Below are positions 40,401 through 55,400 of a stretch of 64,000 nt of DNA, piece after piece. The notes below the pieces were generated by a model. That model had not been told where the DNA came from. It saw only the letters and a list, made by a program, of their open reading frames with translations, and did no database searches. Within the stretch, counting starts at the first letter, position 1; each line of letters starts with the position of its first letter. A program made the translations under genes and the position numbers. Source of the DNA: Duganella sp. Root336D2 (GTDB lineage Bacteria; Pseudomonadota; Gammaproteobacteria; Burkholderiales; Burkholderiaceae_D); assembly GCF_001425005.1 (NCBI RefSeq), contig NZ_LMDB01000002.1:297916-361915 (forward strand). The letters are read 5' to 3'.

Positions 40401-43400
40401 TGGAAGGCAGCCCGGTTCAACTGAGCCAGGTTGTGCGCAACACCGGCAACGCCAGCGCGAATAATATCGAAGTCGCCTTCTATGATGGCGACCCGGCGGG
40501 CGGCCATATGATCGGCAGCCTGCAAACCATTCCGGCCCTGGCCGCTGGTGCAAGCGCCACGGTCAGCGTGCAATGGCCGCGATTCCCCGATGCCGCCGAA
40601 CATATCGTCTTCGTTGTCGTCGATCCGTCCAACAAGCAAACCGAACTTTCGCGCGACGACAACAGCGCCTTCCTGTCAGTGTCGGGCTCGAGCCTGCCTG
40701 ACCTTGCGGTTTCCGATGGTGATCTTGTCCTGACGCCGGCAGCTCCGCGCCCCGGCGATCCGATCGACGTGGCCGTGAAAGTGGCCAACCTGGGCAAACA
40801 AGTTGCCCAGGGTGTCGTGGTACGTCTGTATAGCGGCGAACCAGCGCAGGGCGGAAGCCAGATCGGCGCAGAGCAGCAGATTGCCGCGCTGGCCGGCGGC
40901 GACAGCCGCGTGCTGCATTTCGCGGTACCGGCCCATGCGGCGGGCGGCCTGAACTTCGTTGTGGTGGCTGATCCGGATCAGCGCATCGAAGAGAAAACAC
41001 GTGCCAATAACACGGCCCGCCTCGTCACCACGGTGCAGGACGGTGACCTGTTCATTACCGAGCGCTACTTCTCGCCGAATGGCGACGGCGTCAAGGACAG
41101 CACCATGCTTTCCTTCCGCCTGAAGCAGCTGGGCGACGTCAGCGTGCAGGTATTGGATAAAGATGACAAGGTGGTGCGCCAGTTCAGCGGCGCCGGAATG
41201 ACCCAGGTAAATGGCGGGAGCGTAAGCTGGGATGGCGTTGACGAACGCGGCGCGCTGATGGCTGACGGCAGTTACCGCCTGCGCCTGTTGGGCAAGGATG
41301 GCAGTGTCCTGGGCGAAAAAACGACCAATGTCGACACCAACCGCTCGCCCGTATTGGCCGCGCTTGGCACGGAATTCGAATACCGCAGGAACCTGTCCTG
41401 CGAAGCGCCTTACATTGATTACGACCATCAGGAAGTCGACACGGTTTATTCGAATCCCGTCCCCTCTGCGTACTTTACGGCAGACGAAAACCAGGTGTTC
41501 ATGCAGTCCGTGGAGGACCAAGAACGAAAAATGCGCCCTAATTTCTGGCGTGCGTTTAGCGACGGCTCGAACCTGAATCCGCTGCTTTCCGGCGCTTTGC
41601 TCGAGAAATCGAATTGGACGAACTTCAGCATTGCAGCCAATGGCAAGCTGGTTGCGGCAACGCGCAAGCCTTGGGATACCGGCCATTATGAGCTTTGGAT
41701 CATGCAAGGCGACGGCGGCAATCCGAGAAAGCTGCGTGATTTCGGCAGCGATAATTTCGCCGGAAAACTGAGTAGCGATGGACGCCATTTCCTGGCCACC
41801 GTCGGCGGTAAACGCCTGCGCATTCCAGTTGATGGTTCAGGCGAAGTGATCCTGGGCGATGCGCTTGCACCACGTAAGGACAATCAATTCGACGGCTGGT
41901 CGCCGGATGGACGCCTGCGTGCAGTGTTGACCAAAGTGCTGATTCCTGATGGACGCCGTCAGGGGCAGAACTATATTCATGTCGAAGTGCAGGACGAAGA
42001 TGGTAAAACCGTCTTCAGTGCCGACACGCGGCGTGGGCGCGGCGACTCCAGTTGGCAGCTTGCCACGACCGGTGTGACCTGGGCCGATGACAGCAGGCAT
42101 TTCGGTTTCGGGCACTCGTTCGCACCAGTTGACTGTGGCAATGCCGGCGCCGGCGGCACTTCCTCCACGGAGCCGTGCGGCTTTGGACATGTCTTCACGC
42201 TGGTGGACCTGGACAAGCGAAACTTGACGCCTGTTGCGGCAACACGTCTCCCAGCGGCAGGATCTGAAGGCACCGCCGCAAGTGTTGCGCGCTACCAGTT
42301 CGCGCCGGAGGGTAAATCCGTCATCCGTACAGTATACGATCGTGAGTTCTGCGGGACGAAGTCTGACTTGAGCGATCCTTGCCTTGCAGTGATCGATCTA
42401 GAGAACGGCAAAATCCGTTCGCTATTTGCTGAGCAGGCTAGCGGAACACTTGGTGATCACGGTGTGCCGCGTAACTTCGAAATTGCAGGCTTCCTGCCAT
42501 CAGGGCGCCAGATGCTGTTCATTTCGACGGATGCAAGTGAGGACCCTGCAAGCGCCTGCTACCAGAAGGGAGCAGACCTGTACACGATCGGCAGCCTGTA
42601 CAACCTGACGGCTGACCTGCGTGCCGTGCGCGGCACCAGCGCAGCGCTGATGCTGAGCGGAACCGCCTCCGACCTGAACTTCAAGCGCTTCCGCCTGGAG
42701 TACGCCACTGCCGAGGCGCCAGAGGACTGGAAGGCGATTCAGCCTGCGTCGGCAACGCCGGTGATCGATACTGCATTCACCACCTGGGTGCCGCCGGGTT
42801 ACGGTCGCTATCTGGTGCGCCTTACCGTGGAAGACACCGCCGGCAACCTGCGCGAACGTGTTATCAACGTAACCTGGGACGACAGGCCGAGCATCACCGA
42901 CGTCTATAAAGACAACGAATTTGTGTCGCCGAACGGTGACAAGGTTCAGGACGAGTATGTCCTGCATTACCGCGTGCAGGAGCCGGTCCACCTGGAGTTC
43001 CAGGTGCTCGACAAGAATATGAGCGTGGTACGCAGCGTGTCGCGCGACCACTTTGGTGTTGGTATCGAATCGAGCTTTGTATGGGATGGGCGCAATGATG
43101 CCGGCATCGCCATGCCGGATGGTCAGTACCGCGTCCGTCTGCAGGATTATGAATTCTTTGCCACGCTGGACCGTCAGGCTCCGGCGGGCAAGCTCGAGAT
43201 GACTTCGGCATACGGCCAGTTGGAGCCTGGTCTGCCGATCGCTTGGGCGGTACCGAAACTGATTTGGAAATCGAGCGACAACAATTATCTGTCAATGTCG
43301 CAAGAAAAGGGTTCGGGCGAAACGCCAGCTGAATGGAGCGAAGTGGGGCGCTACCCGGAACTTGCATCGGAGGGTTCATCCAGCCTGATTACGCGGCGTG

Positions 43401-46400
43401 GACAGGAACTGCTGATGGGAGATTACATCAATATCCAGTACCGTATGACGGTTATGGACAAAGCGGGCAATCAAACCGTCCTGAATAGTGGACTGGCAAA
43501 GCAGGAAGTATTCTTGCTGGCTAATGCCAGCCATAAGGAATTGCCGGGGGGGCGCGTAGCTGCTTCCGAAGCGTTCTCTTATGTGGAGCCAGGACACCTG
43601 GCCGCTGCCTGGCTGCCCTCGCTTGACCGAAACTTGCCTATCCGCCTGCGGGTCTTTGAAAGCGTACGCAAACCGCTGGCGGCTGTTGTCGTCCAGTTCC
43701 AGGATATCCCGGACCCCCGCAAGCCACTCAAACCCGGTGAATCGAGAGAAGTTTGTGAAACTTGCTGGCACGAAGTTGCCATGAAAAAGTTTGGCGTGAT
43801 GAAAACGGCGGAAACATTCGTCGCCACTGATGTTCCGAGAGACGGAAACTTCGAGATGCTGTGGGATGCCAGCGGACTGGATCGCAGCAAGTTTTACCTG
43901 GTCCGCGTCAAATTGCTTGATGTGGATGGTGCCGAAGCCACCAGCTTGATCGATTACATCCTGCCGCCGGGCATGGAAGACGTGCACATCGTCCAGATCG
44001 GAGGCGCGCGCCATCAGAGAATGGATTTGATCGAATCTGTGGTGACGGATGAGCCAGTTGAGCGGGTCGAGCTGCGCATAAAGAGCCAATTCATTGATGA
44101 TAAATCGGGCCCGGTAGATCCGCGCTATATGACTGAGCGTACTATTCATACTGTATACGCGCCAGGTTTCCAGCTTTACAATCGCATGCTTGACTACAAG
44201 CTGTTGGAAACCCTCGACCTGCACAATTGCGCAACCTACCAATTCCAGCTCGTTGCCTACACGGTATCGGGGCGGAAACTGGAGTCCAAGCCGTCGTGGA
44301 CCGCACTTCCTCCGGAATGCCTCGATATTTCCTGGGTGGTGAAGCCGGTTCCGGCCGAAACCTGTAATGCAACGCCATCGGGCAAGACGCAGATCACGCT
44401 TTTCCCATACGATTTGCTGCCGCGAACAGAGCCTGTGAAGCCACGCCTGGTCCAGTTGCAATTGGGCGAAACGCAGGCAAATGGCGAGGAGAGCATTCTC
44501 AATAACTGGAATGACATCACTGATCGCGGCAAGTACACCTTCGATCTCGATACGTCGGCACTTCCGGCTGGCATGCGCACATACTTCGCACGCTTGATCG
44601 ACGAGTTTGGCAATAAAGTGGATGTACCAGTTACAGTTGAGGTGGCCCATGACGCCCCAACTTTGCGTGTTACCGCACCTGTCGCAGGCAAAGTCTGCCC
44701 GGTTCACGACAAGGATAACCGGCCTCAGCTCGCAGTAGAGGCGGAGGTCATCAGCAATAGTCCAATCCGCTACGGCGTCGAATGGGGGGGCGACCCTTGG
44801 CAGCAAACCACTTGTACAGAAAATGAAGAACGTTGCCTGCGTGCTGATCCGGTGCAAACTGCCCATGCAGGGAAGCCTAATCCTGAGGATTCTCCTGATG
44901 CCGAAGAGCGCTTCCTCAAGGAATACCACCATCCGGGCTACAAAGCGAAAAATGGTGAGGTAGGACGCATTCCGCTGGATCCGCTGAAGAAGAGCGTCAC
45001 CTTCCGCCTGCATTCCTTCAACGCTGCGGGCCACAATACCTGCACGGCCCCGGTCGAAGTGGAATATGACGCTCAGGTAGCGGTAGAGAGCCTGAAGCTG
45101 GACCGCGCCGTGTTCTCGCCGTTTGCCGCTGCACCACTGTCGCACACGACGCTGACCATCACGCCTGATGAAGACGTGACGCTGGATGTCGAGGTGGTGC
45201 CGGCGCAATCTCATGGCGATGGCAAATTCAGCGCCACCGGCCCGGCCGTACGTACGCTGGCCAAGGGCCGGACTGCTGCCGCTGGCCCGACCACGATCGA
45301 GTGGGATGGCCGTGACAATAACCAGCAGGTTGTCGCAGACGGCCTGTACGCCTTGCGCGTCACCTATTGGGATGGTTGCCAGAACCAGCTGGTCGACATG
45401 GCCGGTGTCATCGTGGACGGCACGCCGCCGGTATTGGGTATTGCCGCACCGGCTGCCCACACCAGTCTCGGCCTGAACACATCCGTCACCGGCTCGGTAC
45501 GCGATGTCCGCCTGCTGGCCTATGAACTGAAGTTCGCCTTGGCGAGCGCACCGGAAACCTGGTTGCCTCTGGCTACCGGCAACGCGCCAACGGCCGATGA
45601 CGCAGGCAGCCAACTGCTGGCCAACTGGAATACTTATGGATTGTCGGGCCCTGCGACCTTGCGCCTGAGCGCTATCGACGGCGCAGGCAACCAAAGCAAA
45701 CTCGACGTGCCGGTAACGATTGGCGCATCGGGCGCATTGCTCAGCGCCTTTGAAGGCAGCCCACTGGTGTTCTCGCCGAATGGCGACGGACGCGTCGACG
45801 CTGTCAGCCTGCGCTGGTCGCTGCTGCAACCGGCCAAGCTCACCCTGGAAATTTCTCCGGCTGCCGCGGCTGGCCAGAGCATTGCCGTCCTGCTCAAGGA
45901 CGAAGCAGCCGAACCTGGCGCTCGGGCGATTGCCTGGGATGGCAAAGGCAGCAATGGTGCGGTTATGGCTGATGGCAAATACCTCGCCAAGCTGGTTGCC
46001 GTTGCAGTTGACGGTTCCGGCACGACCCAGGAAGAGGTCGTGAAGCTGGTATTGGATAACACAGCCCCAGGACTGGCGTTCAGCCATCCGAAAGGGGAGT
46101 TTGCTACCGCGCGCGGATCGGCCATGGTGAACGTATCGGACGACAACCTGGAGTCCTATAAGACTTACTTCTCGACTGCGCCGGCGAATGAGGCCAGCTG
46201 GCAGCTGGCCAGCGAAGGCAATGTGGCGGCCAATGGCCTGGCGGCCAAGTCGCTGGAAGGTCTGGCAGAGGGCAGCTATGCGCTGAAGGTGGTAGCGGTC
46301 GACCAGGCCGCCAACCGCAGCGACCTGCAAAAGACGTTCGCGATCGATAACACCCCGCCGAAGCCGACGCTCACCGCGCCAGCCGACGGCAGTTACCTGA

Positions 46401-49400
46401 GCATCCGCAAAAATCCGGTGGCTGTACGCGGCAAGGTTGAAGAAGCCAACCCGGCCAGCTTCGCGCTGAGGCTGGCACCAGCCGGCGCCGGTGGCGCCAC
46501 GGACCTGGCCAGCGGCAATGGCAAACCGGCTTCGGAACTGCTGGCGAACTGGGACCTCTCTGGCCTGGCGGACGGCCGCTACGTGCTGACCCTGCACGCC
46601 CAGGACCTTGCGGGCCTGGAAGCCGATGCTGCGGTAACGGTGACGGTCGATAACACCGCTCCGCTGGCGGTAATTACAACGCCGGCCAACGGTTCCTACG
46701 TGCGCAAGGCCGCCGATATTATTGGCGTGGCGCGCGACGAAAACCTGCAAGACTATCGCATCGACATCGCGCCCGGCGGCAAGGCTGCGGCGCAGCGCTG
46801 GTCGCCGCTTGGCAGCGGATCGGCCGCCGTGGATAACGCCGTCCTGTTGCCGTGGAAGGCTTTGCCGGCGGATGGCGTGCATACCCTGCGCCTGACCGTT
46901 ACCGACAAGGCGGGTAATACAAGCGAGACGATGGCGGAAATCACCGTCGACACCACGCCGCCTGCGGCCCCGCAAGGCGTACGTGCTGTCGTGGAGAAGG
47001 GCAAGGACATCCGTGTCAGCTGGACGGCCAACACCGAACCGGATCTGGCCGGCTACATCGTCTATCGCGATGGCCAGCGTCTCAATCAGGACCTGCTGCA
47101 AGCTGCGGTTTACCTGGATCCGGGCCTCGATGCCGGCACCTACAATTATGTCGTCAAGGCAGTCGACAAGGCTGGCTGGGAAAGCGAGCCTTCGCAGAAC
47201 GCTCCTGCGACCATCAGCAGCCAGGAGCTGACCGCCGCCATTTACGGCCCACTGGATGGCGCCCGCATCAGCGCGTCGGTGGACGTGACTGGTACCGCCA
47301 GCGCCGGCAAGGCATTCAAGGAGTACCGCCTGTATATGGGTGTCGGTACGCAACCGTCCACATGGAAGCTGGTGCGCCGTTCGCCGGTCCCGACGGTGGC
47401 CGATATCCTTGGTGCGCTGGCGACTTTCGGCATCGCCGAGAACGAGTTCATTACCCTGAAGCTGGAGGCGGAAGACCTGTCCGGCCAGGTGGCGCAAGCC
47501 CAGGTGGCTGTGCAGGTGGACAACTCGCCGCCGCTAGCGCCGACCCAGCTGGTCGGCAGCCTGCAAGGCAATAACGCGAACCTGTCCTGGACCGCCAGCA
47601 CCTCGGCCGATGTGGCCGGTTACCTGCTGTGGCGTAATGGCAAGCTGGCCAATGCTACCGGACCGGTAGTGGGCAGCCTGAAGCCTTACCTGATCAAACA
47701 GACCAGCTTCAAGGACCTGAAATTGCCGAATGGCGACTACGCCTATACGGTGCAGGCAATGGACCAGGCCGAAAACCTGAGCCCGTTGTCCAACACGGTG
47801 CAACTGGCCGTCCATGGCACGCCGCATGCCGTACTGGCGGCTCCGCTGAACAATGCCAAAGTTGGTGATGGCGTTTACCTGCGAGCAACCAGTGCCGATA
47901 CCGATATTGCCAGCGTTGAATTCCAGTACCGCGCAGCCAGTGATGGCGCCTGGAGCGCTGTGGCCCCGGCCGTGGCCCAGATGCCATTCGGCGTGAAGTG
48001 GAACAATGCCGGACTGCCATTCGGCGACTACCAGCTGCAGGTCATTGCGACAAGCAAGTTCGGCCTGGTCGATCCGGCGCCGACGCCAATCCTGGTGCAC
48101 CTGGGCGATTACCGCGTGCCGGAGTTGTCGGCAAAAGTGAAAGGCAATGCGGTTACGCTGACCTGGCAGACCGTGCCAAGCGGCGCCAGCGGCCTGGTGA
48201 TCCAACGCACTGGTGCGCGCGATACGGACAAGCAGGAATGGAACCTGGATGCCAGCGCCCGTGAGCTGGTCGACACCGATGTGGCGCCCGGCGCCTATGC
48301 GTACACCATCCGCGCCAAATTTGCTGATGGTACCGAAGGCGCCTCGAGCAACGCGGTGCCGGTACTGGTGTATGCGCCGGTGTACCGCCAGCCGTATACG
48401 CCGACCGCGGAAGCCAGCTTCCAGCTGCAAGCCAGCGCCGTTGGCCGTGGCCAGTTGCTGCTGGTGCGGCGCGTCGAGGGTCAGCCGGACCTGGAAATGA
48501 GCATTCCGACCGCCGACGACGGCAAGATCGTGCAGCCGGTGCTGCCAGTGGAGCTGGGCGAAAACCGCTTCGAACTGACCCACATGGACGGCCAGGGCAA
48601 TGAAAGCATGATGGCGCGCTTCCGCGTTGTACGCGGCGCGCCGCCGGCCCAGCCGCGCGCGCTGACCGTGTCGCGCAATACTGCCGGCACCTTGTCGGCA
48701 TCCTGGCTGGCAAATGCCGAGGGCAACATTGCCGGTTACGGCGTTGCCCTGGCAGGTGAGCGTAGCGTGGCCCCGCTCGATTTGTGGGAATGCGAGTATT
48801 CAAGCATGACTCGGGATTCTTCCGACAGATGCCCGTCTGAAGAACGGACTGATTGGACGTGGACGCCTGATCCGGAGTTGGGACTGGCCGATGCCTGGTA
48901 CCAGGTTTCCGCCGAAGGTCGCATGAATTTCAGCCGGTTCACGACGCAGTGGCTGGCAGGTAGCGTGGCTGCCGATTTCGACATCGAAGGCTGGAGCGGC
49001 CAGGAATGGGTGCCGCTCGCTTCGGTGCGCGGCAATGCACGCAGCCGTGTCGATTCCGTGCTGCCGCAGCCTTATCGCAGCGACCGCGTGCGCGTCAAAC
49101 TGATGCCGACGGAGCAAGGCCTTCCAACCATGACCGGTTTCAGCGTGACGACAGAACACTTGGCGGCCGGCACCCATATGGAGTGGGCTGGCGCGCTGAG
49201 AGGCGTGCGCGTGGAAGTGGCAGCGCAAAACGAGTTGGGCCTGTTTGGACCGGCTGCCGCGCGCACCGAAGGCGACACCGACAGCATGCCGCCGACCGCA
49301 GTGGTGCTGAGCGGTTCGGTCAATGGTTCGCAAGTCCGCCTGGCCTGGACCGCCAGCCAGGCCGCCGACGTGGCCCGCTACGAAGTCCGTATGGATGGCA

Positions 49401-52400
49401 GCGTGCTGGGTGAAACGCCGGGCCTGACCTTCAACACCGAGTTGAAGAACGGCCTGTACCAGTTCAACGTCGTCGCCATTGACGCCGACGGCAATCGTTC
49501 GCCTGCCTCCAATACGGTGGCCCTGCGTGTCGACGTGGCGCCAGCTGCGGCGCCGGTCAACCTCGCTGCGCAGGCGCAGGGGGGCGGTATCGCGCTGGCC
49601 TGGGGCCGTCCTTCGGCCGACATGCTGGTCTTCCGTGTACTGCGGGCAACCCAGCCGGGCGGCGCATACGCGGTGGTCGCCGAGCAGATCTACGGACTGA
49701 GCTTCCTGGATACCAGTGCAGTGCCGGGCACGCGCTACTACTATGTGGTAGTGGCTTTGGACGGAGCGGGTAACGCAGGCAAGAATTCGAACGAAGCCGA
49801 TGCCACGATGGCCGAGCCCGACCTGCTGGCGGCGCCAGTCCTGTTCGCGCCGACCATTGCCGGCATGCCGGTCTCGACCCGCCAGCCGGCGGTCGAAGTG
49901 GTGGCCAACGCTGTGCCGGGTGCGCAGCTGTCCCTGCTGCGTGACGGCCAGGTGATCGCTACGGCGGCCACCCAGGCCCAGGCAGGCTCCGACAAGGTCA
50001 AGGTTGATGCCGGCACGTCCAATGCGGACGCGAGCCCGGACGGCCGCAGCTTGCTGGCGGTTGGCCAGGCGGCTTACCTGCTGGACTTTGCGGCGAAGTC
50101 CGCCACGCCGGTGCCGGTGCTGGACGGTGCTTCGGCCCCGCGCTGGTCGCATGATGGCCGCAGCATCGCCTTTGTCGATACGGCTAACGGTGGCCAGGTC
50201 CAGACTTACGTACCTGGCACCGGCGCTGTCGTGGCGGTGGGTAGCCTGAGCGGTGCCCAGCCTGAACTGGCCTGGTCGCCGAACGACAGCACGCTGGCTG
50301 TTGCTGCGCCTGACGGCGACGGCAATGCCAGCCTGTGGCTGCTGACTGTGGCCGATGGCTCGCAACGCCAGCTCGTGGTGGGCAATGGTGCCGAGAATTA
50401 CGCAAAACTGGCATGGTCGCCGGATGGCAAATCGCTGGCCTGGACCGGCGGCGCGGGCGTACGCCTGGCAGCCGTGACTGATGGCGCCGTGACTGCACTG
50501 GCGGGAGACCGCCAGGTCAGCGCACTGGGCTGGTCGCGCGATGGCGCGACGCTGCTGGTCTCGACTGTGGACGGCGACGCGCACAGCGTCTCGGGCTACA
50601 CCGTGGCCAATGGTCAGGCGGCGGAGCTCGGCGTCTATGGCCGTGCTACCGGTGCGCTGCGCACCGTGCCGGCCAATGACGGCTTCTTCCAGGTTGAAGA
50701 TGGCCGTCTGGTGCAGCGCAGCAGCAAGGGCGAATATCGCGCCCAGCTGGCCGACGATGTGGACGGCAGCGCTGCGCTGCTGGCAAGCGGCAATGGCTAT
50801 CTCATGTACCGCAACCGAGGGCAGCAATGGGTGCGCCTGTCGCCTGCAGGTACGGCCCGCTTTGGCTATGTACAGCTGCAAGCTGGGCTGAACCGCCTCA
50901 CTGCGCGCAGCGGCGGGCAGGGCTCGCCTTCCGCCCCGGTTGACGTGACGCTGGTCGATGCCTTCCAGCCGAACCTGGCCTTGACAGAAGATGACTTCAG
51001 CTTCGACAAGGATGTGCTGGAAGCAGGCAAGCCGGTACGCCTCGGCGTTGCCGTGCACAACACTGGCACTGGCGATGCGGGCGCCTTTACTGTTGTACTG
51101 AGTGCGGCAGACGCCAATGGCGGTGTGACCGCCTTGGGCAGCCGCGCCATCGGCAGGCTGGCTGCCGGCCAGCAGCAACTGGTGGAAGCCGACTGGACGC
51201 CGGCGCTGGCGGGCAGCTATAGCATTGCGGCCGAGATCCAGGCTCCTGCTGTGGCAGAGAGCAGCACCGACGACAACCGCGCCGTGAAGGCTGTTGTGGT
51301 GGTGGCACCGGTTCCGGCGCCGGTACTGAGCGTGCAGGGCGTTCCTGCAGGCAGTGCGCTGGCCCTGAGCTGGGTGCAGCCTGCTGCCGAAGCGGTCACC
51401 AGCCATCGCGTGCGCCGCGCAACGGCAGCGAACGGTCCGTTCGATCAATTGGGCTATGCGCGGGAAACGCAGTATGTTGACCACGGCGCCAAAAATGGCG
51501 TGCGCTATTACTACGTGGTGACTGCCCTCGATGCCGATGGCCGCGACCGTGCCACCTCCAATGTGGCCAGCGGTATGGCGCAGGATACAGTTGCACCGGA
51601 AGCACCGGTCGTGCTGTCGCCGGCCAGTGCTGGCATGCCGGCGACCTTGGCCATTGGCAGCGCCGATATTGACGTTTCCGCCGAACCGGGCGCGACCGTG
51701 ACCCTGGTTCGTGGCGGGCGTGAAGCAGGCCAGGGCGTTGCGTTGCGCGAATACGGCAGCAGCGAGCTGACCCTGCCGCGGGGCTCCAGGCTGGTGTCGG
51801 TGAGTGCGAACGGCGGCAAGCTGGTCTATGAGACAAACAACGAGGAGTTCATCTTGCTGGATCGCCAGACTGCGGCGACCCGCAAGCTGGAACTGGGCGA
51901 AGCGTCCAACCTGAGCCTGTCGCCGGACGGCAAAGTGCTGGCCTACTCGGTACGTCGCGCGGATGGCAACTTCGATATGCGCAGCCTGCAGCTCGATGGC
52001 GGCACCGCGAACACGCTGGCGACCTTCTACGCCAATGTCAGTGTCGCCCAGTGGTCGGCAGACTCGCGCCATGTCATGTTCACAGGAGCGCAGGTTCCTG
52101 GCCAGATCGGCGCGTGGCAGGCTGACCTGGCAAGCGGCAAGCGCAGCCTTCTTGCTGACAATGTGAGCGATCCGGCCATGTCCAAGGACGGCCAGTACCT
52201 CGCGTTCACGCGCGACAGTGCGCTGCAAGTGATCAAGGCCAGCGACGGCAGCCCTGTGGCTGGCGCCGAGGCCGAAGTCAGCGACCTGAGCTGGTCCCTG
52301 GACGGCAAGCTCCTGTTCGTACAAAGCGGGGCGGACCATATTGGCGAACTCAAGGAAATGACGGTGCCTGGCGGCGCGGTGCAAACCTTGCTGAAGACTT

Positions 52401-55400
52401 CGGCGCCTTACGCGCTGCGGGGTGCCCGCTGGGCTGGCGCGCCGGGGCACTTCCTGGCCACGGTTGAAGATGATGCGGCCTTCTATTCGCACGAAGGCTT
52501 CCGCCTGACGGAGCGGGACTACCGACTGTCCTCTGCCCAGGAAATCTGGACCACGAGGAACGGTCAGGTATTTGTCGACCGTCAGTTTGAATCGGCCCTG
52601 CGTTATGATCCAGCCGGCCTGGTGACATTCAAGGGCGTTACGCTGAAGGAGGGTGACAATATTGTCAGCGCCTATGCGGTCGATGCGGATGGCCGGCGCG
52701 GTGCCGATGCACTGCCGGCGCATATCCTGTACAACCCGGCGCCCCAGCCTGACCTGGCGGCTGGCGAGAACGACATCGTCGTATTGCCGGCAGCGCCGCT
52801 GCTGGGGGAATCCGCACGCGTCACCGCCGTGGTGCGCAACGCGGGCAGCGCCGATGCGGCCAATGTCGGCGTGGCACTGGTGGTGCGCGATCCGCAAGGT
52901 GGATTGACCACCCTGGCCAGCAGCAGCCTGGCGTCGCTGGCGGCAGGTGCTTCGGAACCGGTAACGGCCGACTGGAAGCCTGCCGTGGCAGGCGTGCACA
53001 CCTTCGTGCTGACGCTGGACGCCGCCAACACCGTGGTGGAACGCGATGAGTTCAACAACACCGGCGTGCGTACCGTGCGCGTTGCCGAATACGCGCTGCC
53101 GCAGCTCGTGGTGCGTACCGATGCAGCGCGCTACGGCAGCAATGCGCCGGTGGCCGGCACGATCCTGCTGTCCAACGCCGGACCTGCCGTCAGCGGCAGG
53201 CTGGCACTGCGCGTGGAAGATGCGCAGGGCTACCTGGCCGCAACCTTGCCTGAGCAAGCCGTGCCGCAACTGGCGACGGCGCAGGAACTGACCCTGGGCA
53301 CCAGCTGGAACACCGGCAGCTACCTGGCCGGCGACTATCGCCTGGTTGGCGAACTGGTCGATGCGGATGGCAAGGTGCTGCAGCGTGCCAGCGCGGCCTT
53401 CAGCATCGGCGCCGAGCGCCAGGCCAACGCAACCCTGGCGGTGGACCGTGGCCAGTACACGGCCGGCCAGGATGTACGCCTGAGCGGCACGGTGCAACTG
53501 GCTGCCGCCAATGCGCAGCTGGACGGCGCCAGTGCGGTGCTGCAGGTGGTGGCGTCCGACGACAGTGTGGTGTGGAGCACCACGCTGCCGATCGGCACAC
53601 TGCTGCCGGGCGCTGCGGCCGATGTGGCCGCCACCTGGAACCTTGGCAGTGCCGCAGCCGGCAATTACCGGGCGCGCCTGAAGGCGTTTGCCGGCGGCAG
53701 CCAGCTTGCATCCGCCGAGACCACTTTCGTGGTGGTCGACGCGAGTGCGACGGCAAGCCTCTCAGGCGAGCTTTCGCTGAGCTCGCTCGCCGTCAGCAAT
53801 GGCGACCGCCTGGCGGCCCGCTACACGCTGAACAATGCGGGCAACCGCGGCCTGGCCGGTGTGCCGCTGGCGGTCATCATCAGTCGTGCCGACAATGGGA
53901 CCGTGCTGGCGAGCGTGCCGGCGCAGGCCGACATTGCTGCGCGCGGGCAGACCCCGGGTGAAGCCGGATTCGAGGTGGCCGCATGGCCGCTGACGACCTT
54001 GCAAGTGGTATTGCAGGCGACCCTGGACGGCAGGCCGGTAACGCTGCAGCGCGCCACCTTGCGCGTGATCGACCGCCTGGCGCCGACCCTGGCATGGGTG
54101 GCGCCGGGTGCGGGCAGTATTGTCGGCGGGGCCGAGGCCGCAGTAGTGGCCAAGGCCGCCGACAGCGAATCCCAGGTGGCCAGCGTCGAAGTCGCGGTGG
54201 ACGATGGCGCATGGCGTGGCATGGCGCCACGCAAACTGTCGGAAGGACTGTACGGCTCGCCGCTGCAAGGCCTGGCCGACGGCGCGCACAACTTCCGTGC
54301 CCGCGCTACGGACAGCTTCGGCAATGTGAGCACCGAGGCCGTGCTGAACCTGGTGGTGGACAACACCGCCCCGGTCATCAGCATCAGCGGTGTGGAAGAG
54401 GGCGGCCGTTATCCTGCCGCCGTAACGCCGGTAGCCAGCACGGCGGACGCGCACTTGTCGAGTGTGCTCATCATGCTGGACAATGCAGCCTTCGCCAGCG
54501 GTACGCCGGTGAGCGCGCCTGGCCAGCATACGCTGCAGGTGACGGCACGCGACCTGGCCGGCAATTCGGCAACGCGCAGTGTCAGCTTCACGCTGGCGTC
54601 GGCTGCGCCGGAACTGAGCGGCACGCTGCAAGCCAACCCGGCCCAGGTCGAGGTCGGCGCCAGCGTGGCCCTGTCGGGCACGGTGCACAACGGCGCCACG
54701 CCGGCGCCGGGCACCCGCATCGACCTGTCGGTGGCCAACAGCGCCACAGGCGCCGTGCTGTTCCAGAGCAGTGACAGCGTTGACCTGGCAGCCAACGGCA
54801 GCTGGACGCTGGACCGTGGCTGGCGCGTAGCCGGCCCGGCCAACACCAGCTACCTGGCGACGCTGACAGCGACGGCCGGTGGCAGCAGCAGTGTCCTGGC
54901 GCAAGCCGGCTTCACTGCCGTCGAGCCGCTGCCGGTGCTGGACGTGCAGCAGAGCGCGGGCAATGTGGGCCGCGTCCTGGTGCTGTCGATGTGCAAACGC
55001 AGCATGTATGCCAACCTCGGTCGTTGCGGCGCTGCGCCGATTACGGGCGACGCGGCGACTACCTTGCTGCTGTGCGACAGCAACCGCGCCAAGACCATCG
55101 ACCAGTTCCTCGATGGCCTGGGCGTGCCGCACAAGACGGTGACCAAGGAAAGCGACTTTGCGAAAGAGCTGCGCAGCGGCGCCTACTCGAGCTATTGGAT
55201 CAGTGGCGGCGCAACCAAGCTGCGCCAGCCGCTGACGTCGGAACTGCGTAACGGTCTCTACCTGGGCGAAGCCCTGGTGGCGGACGGCATGCATGACCTG
55301 CGCCAGGCTGACCGGGCGCTGGACAGCCTGCTGGGCGTGCAGTACAGCGGCCGCTTCGCTGCCAACGCGGTACCGAAGCTGAGCCTGACAGGCCAGCTGT

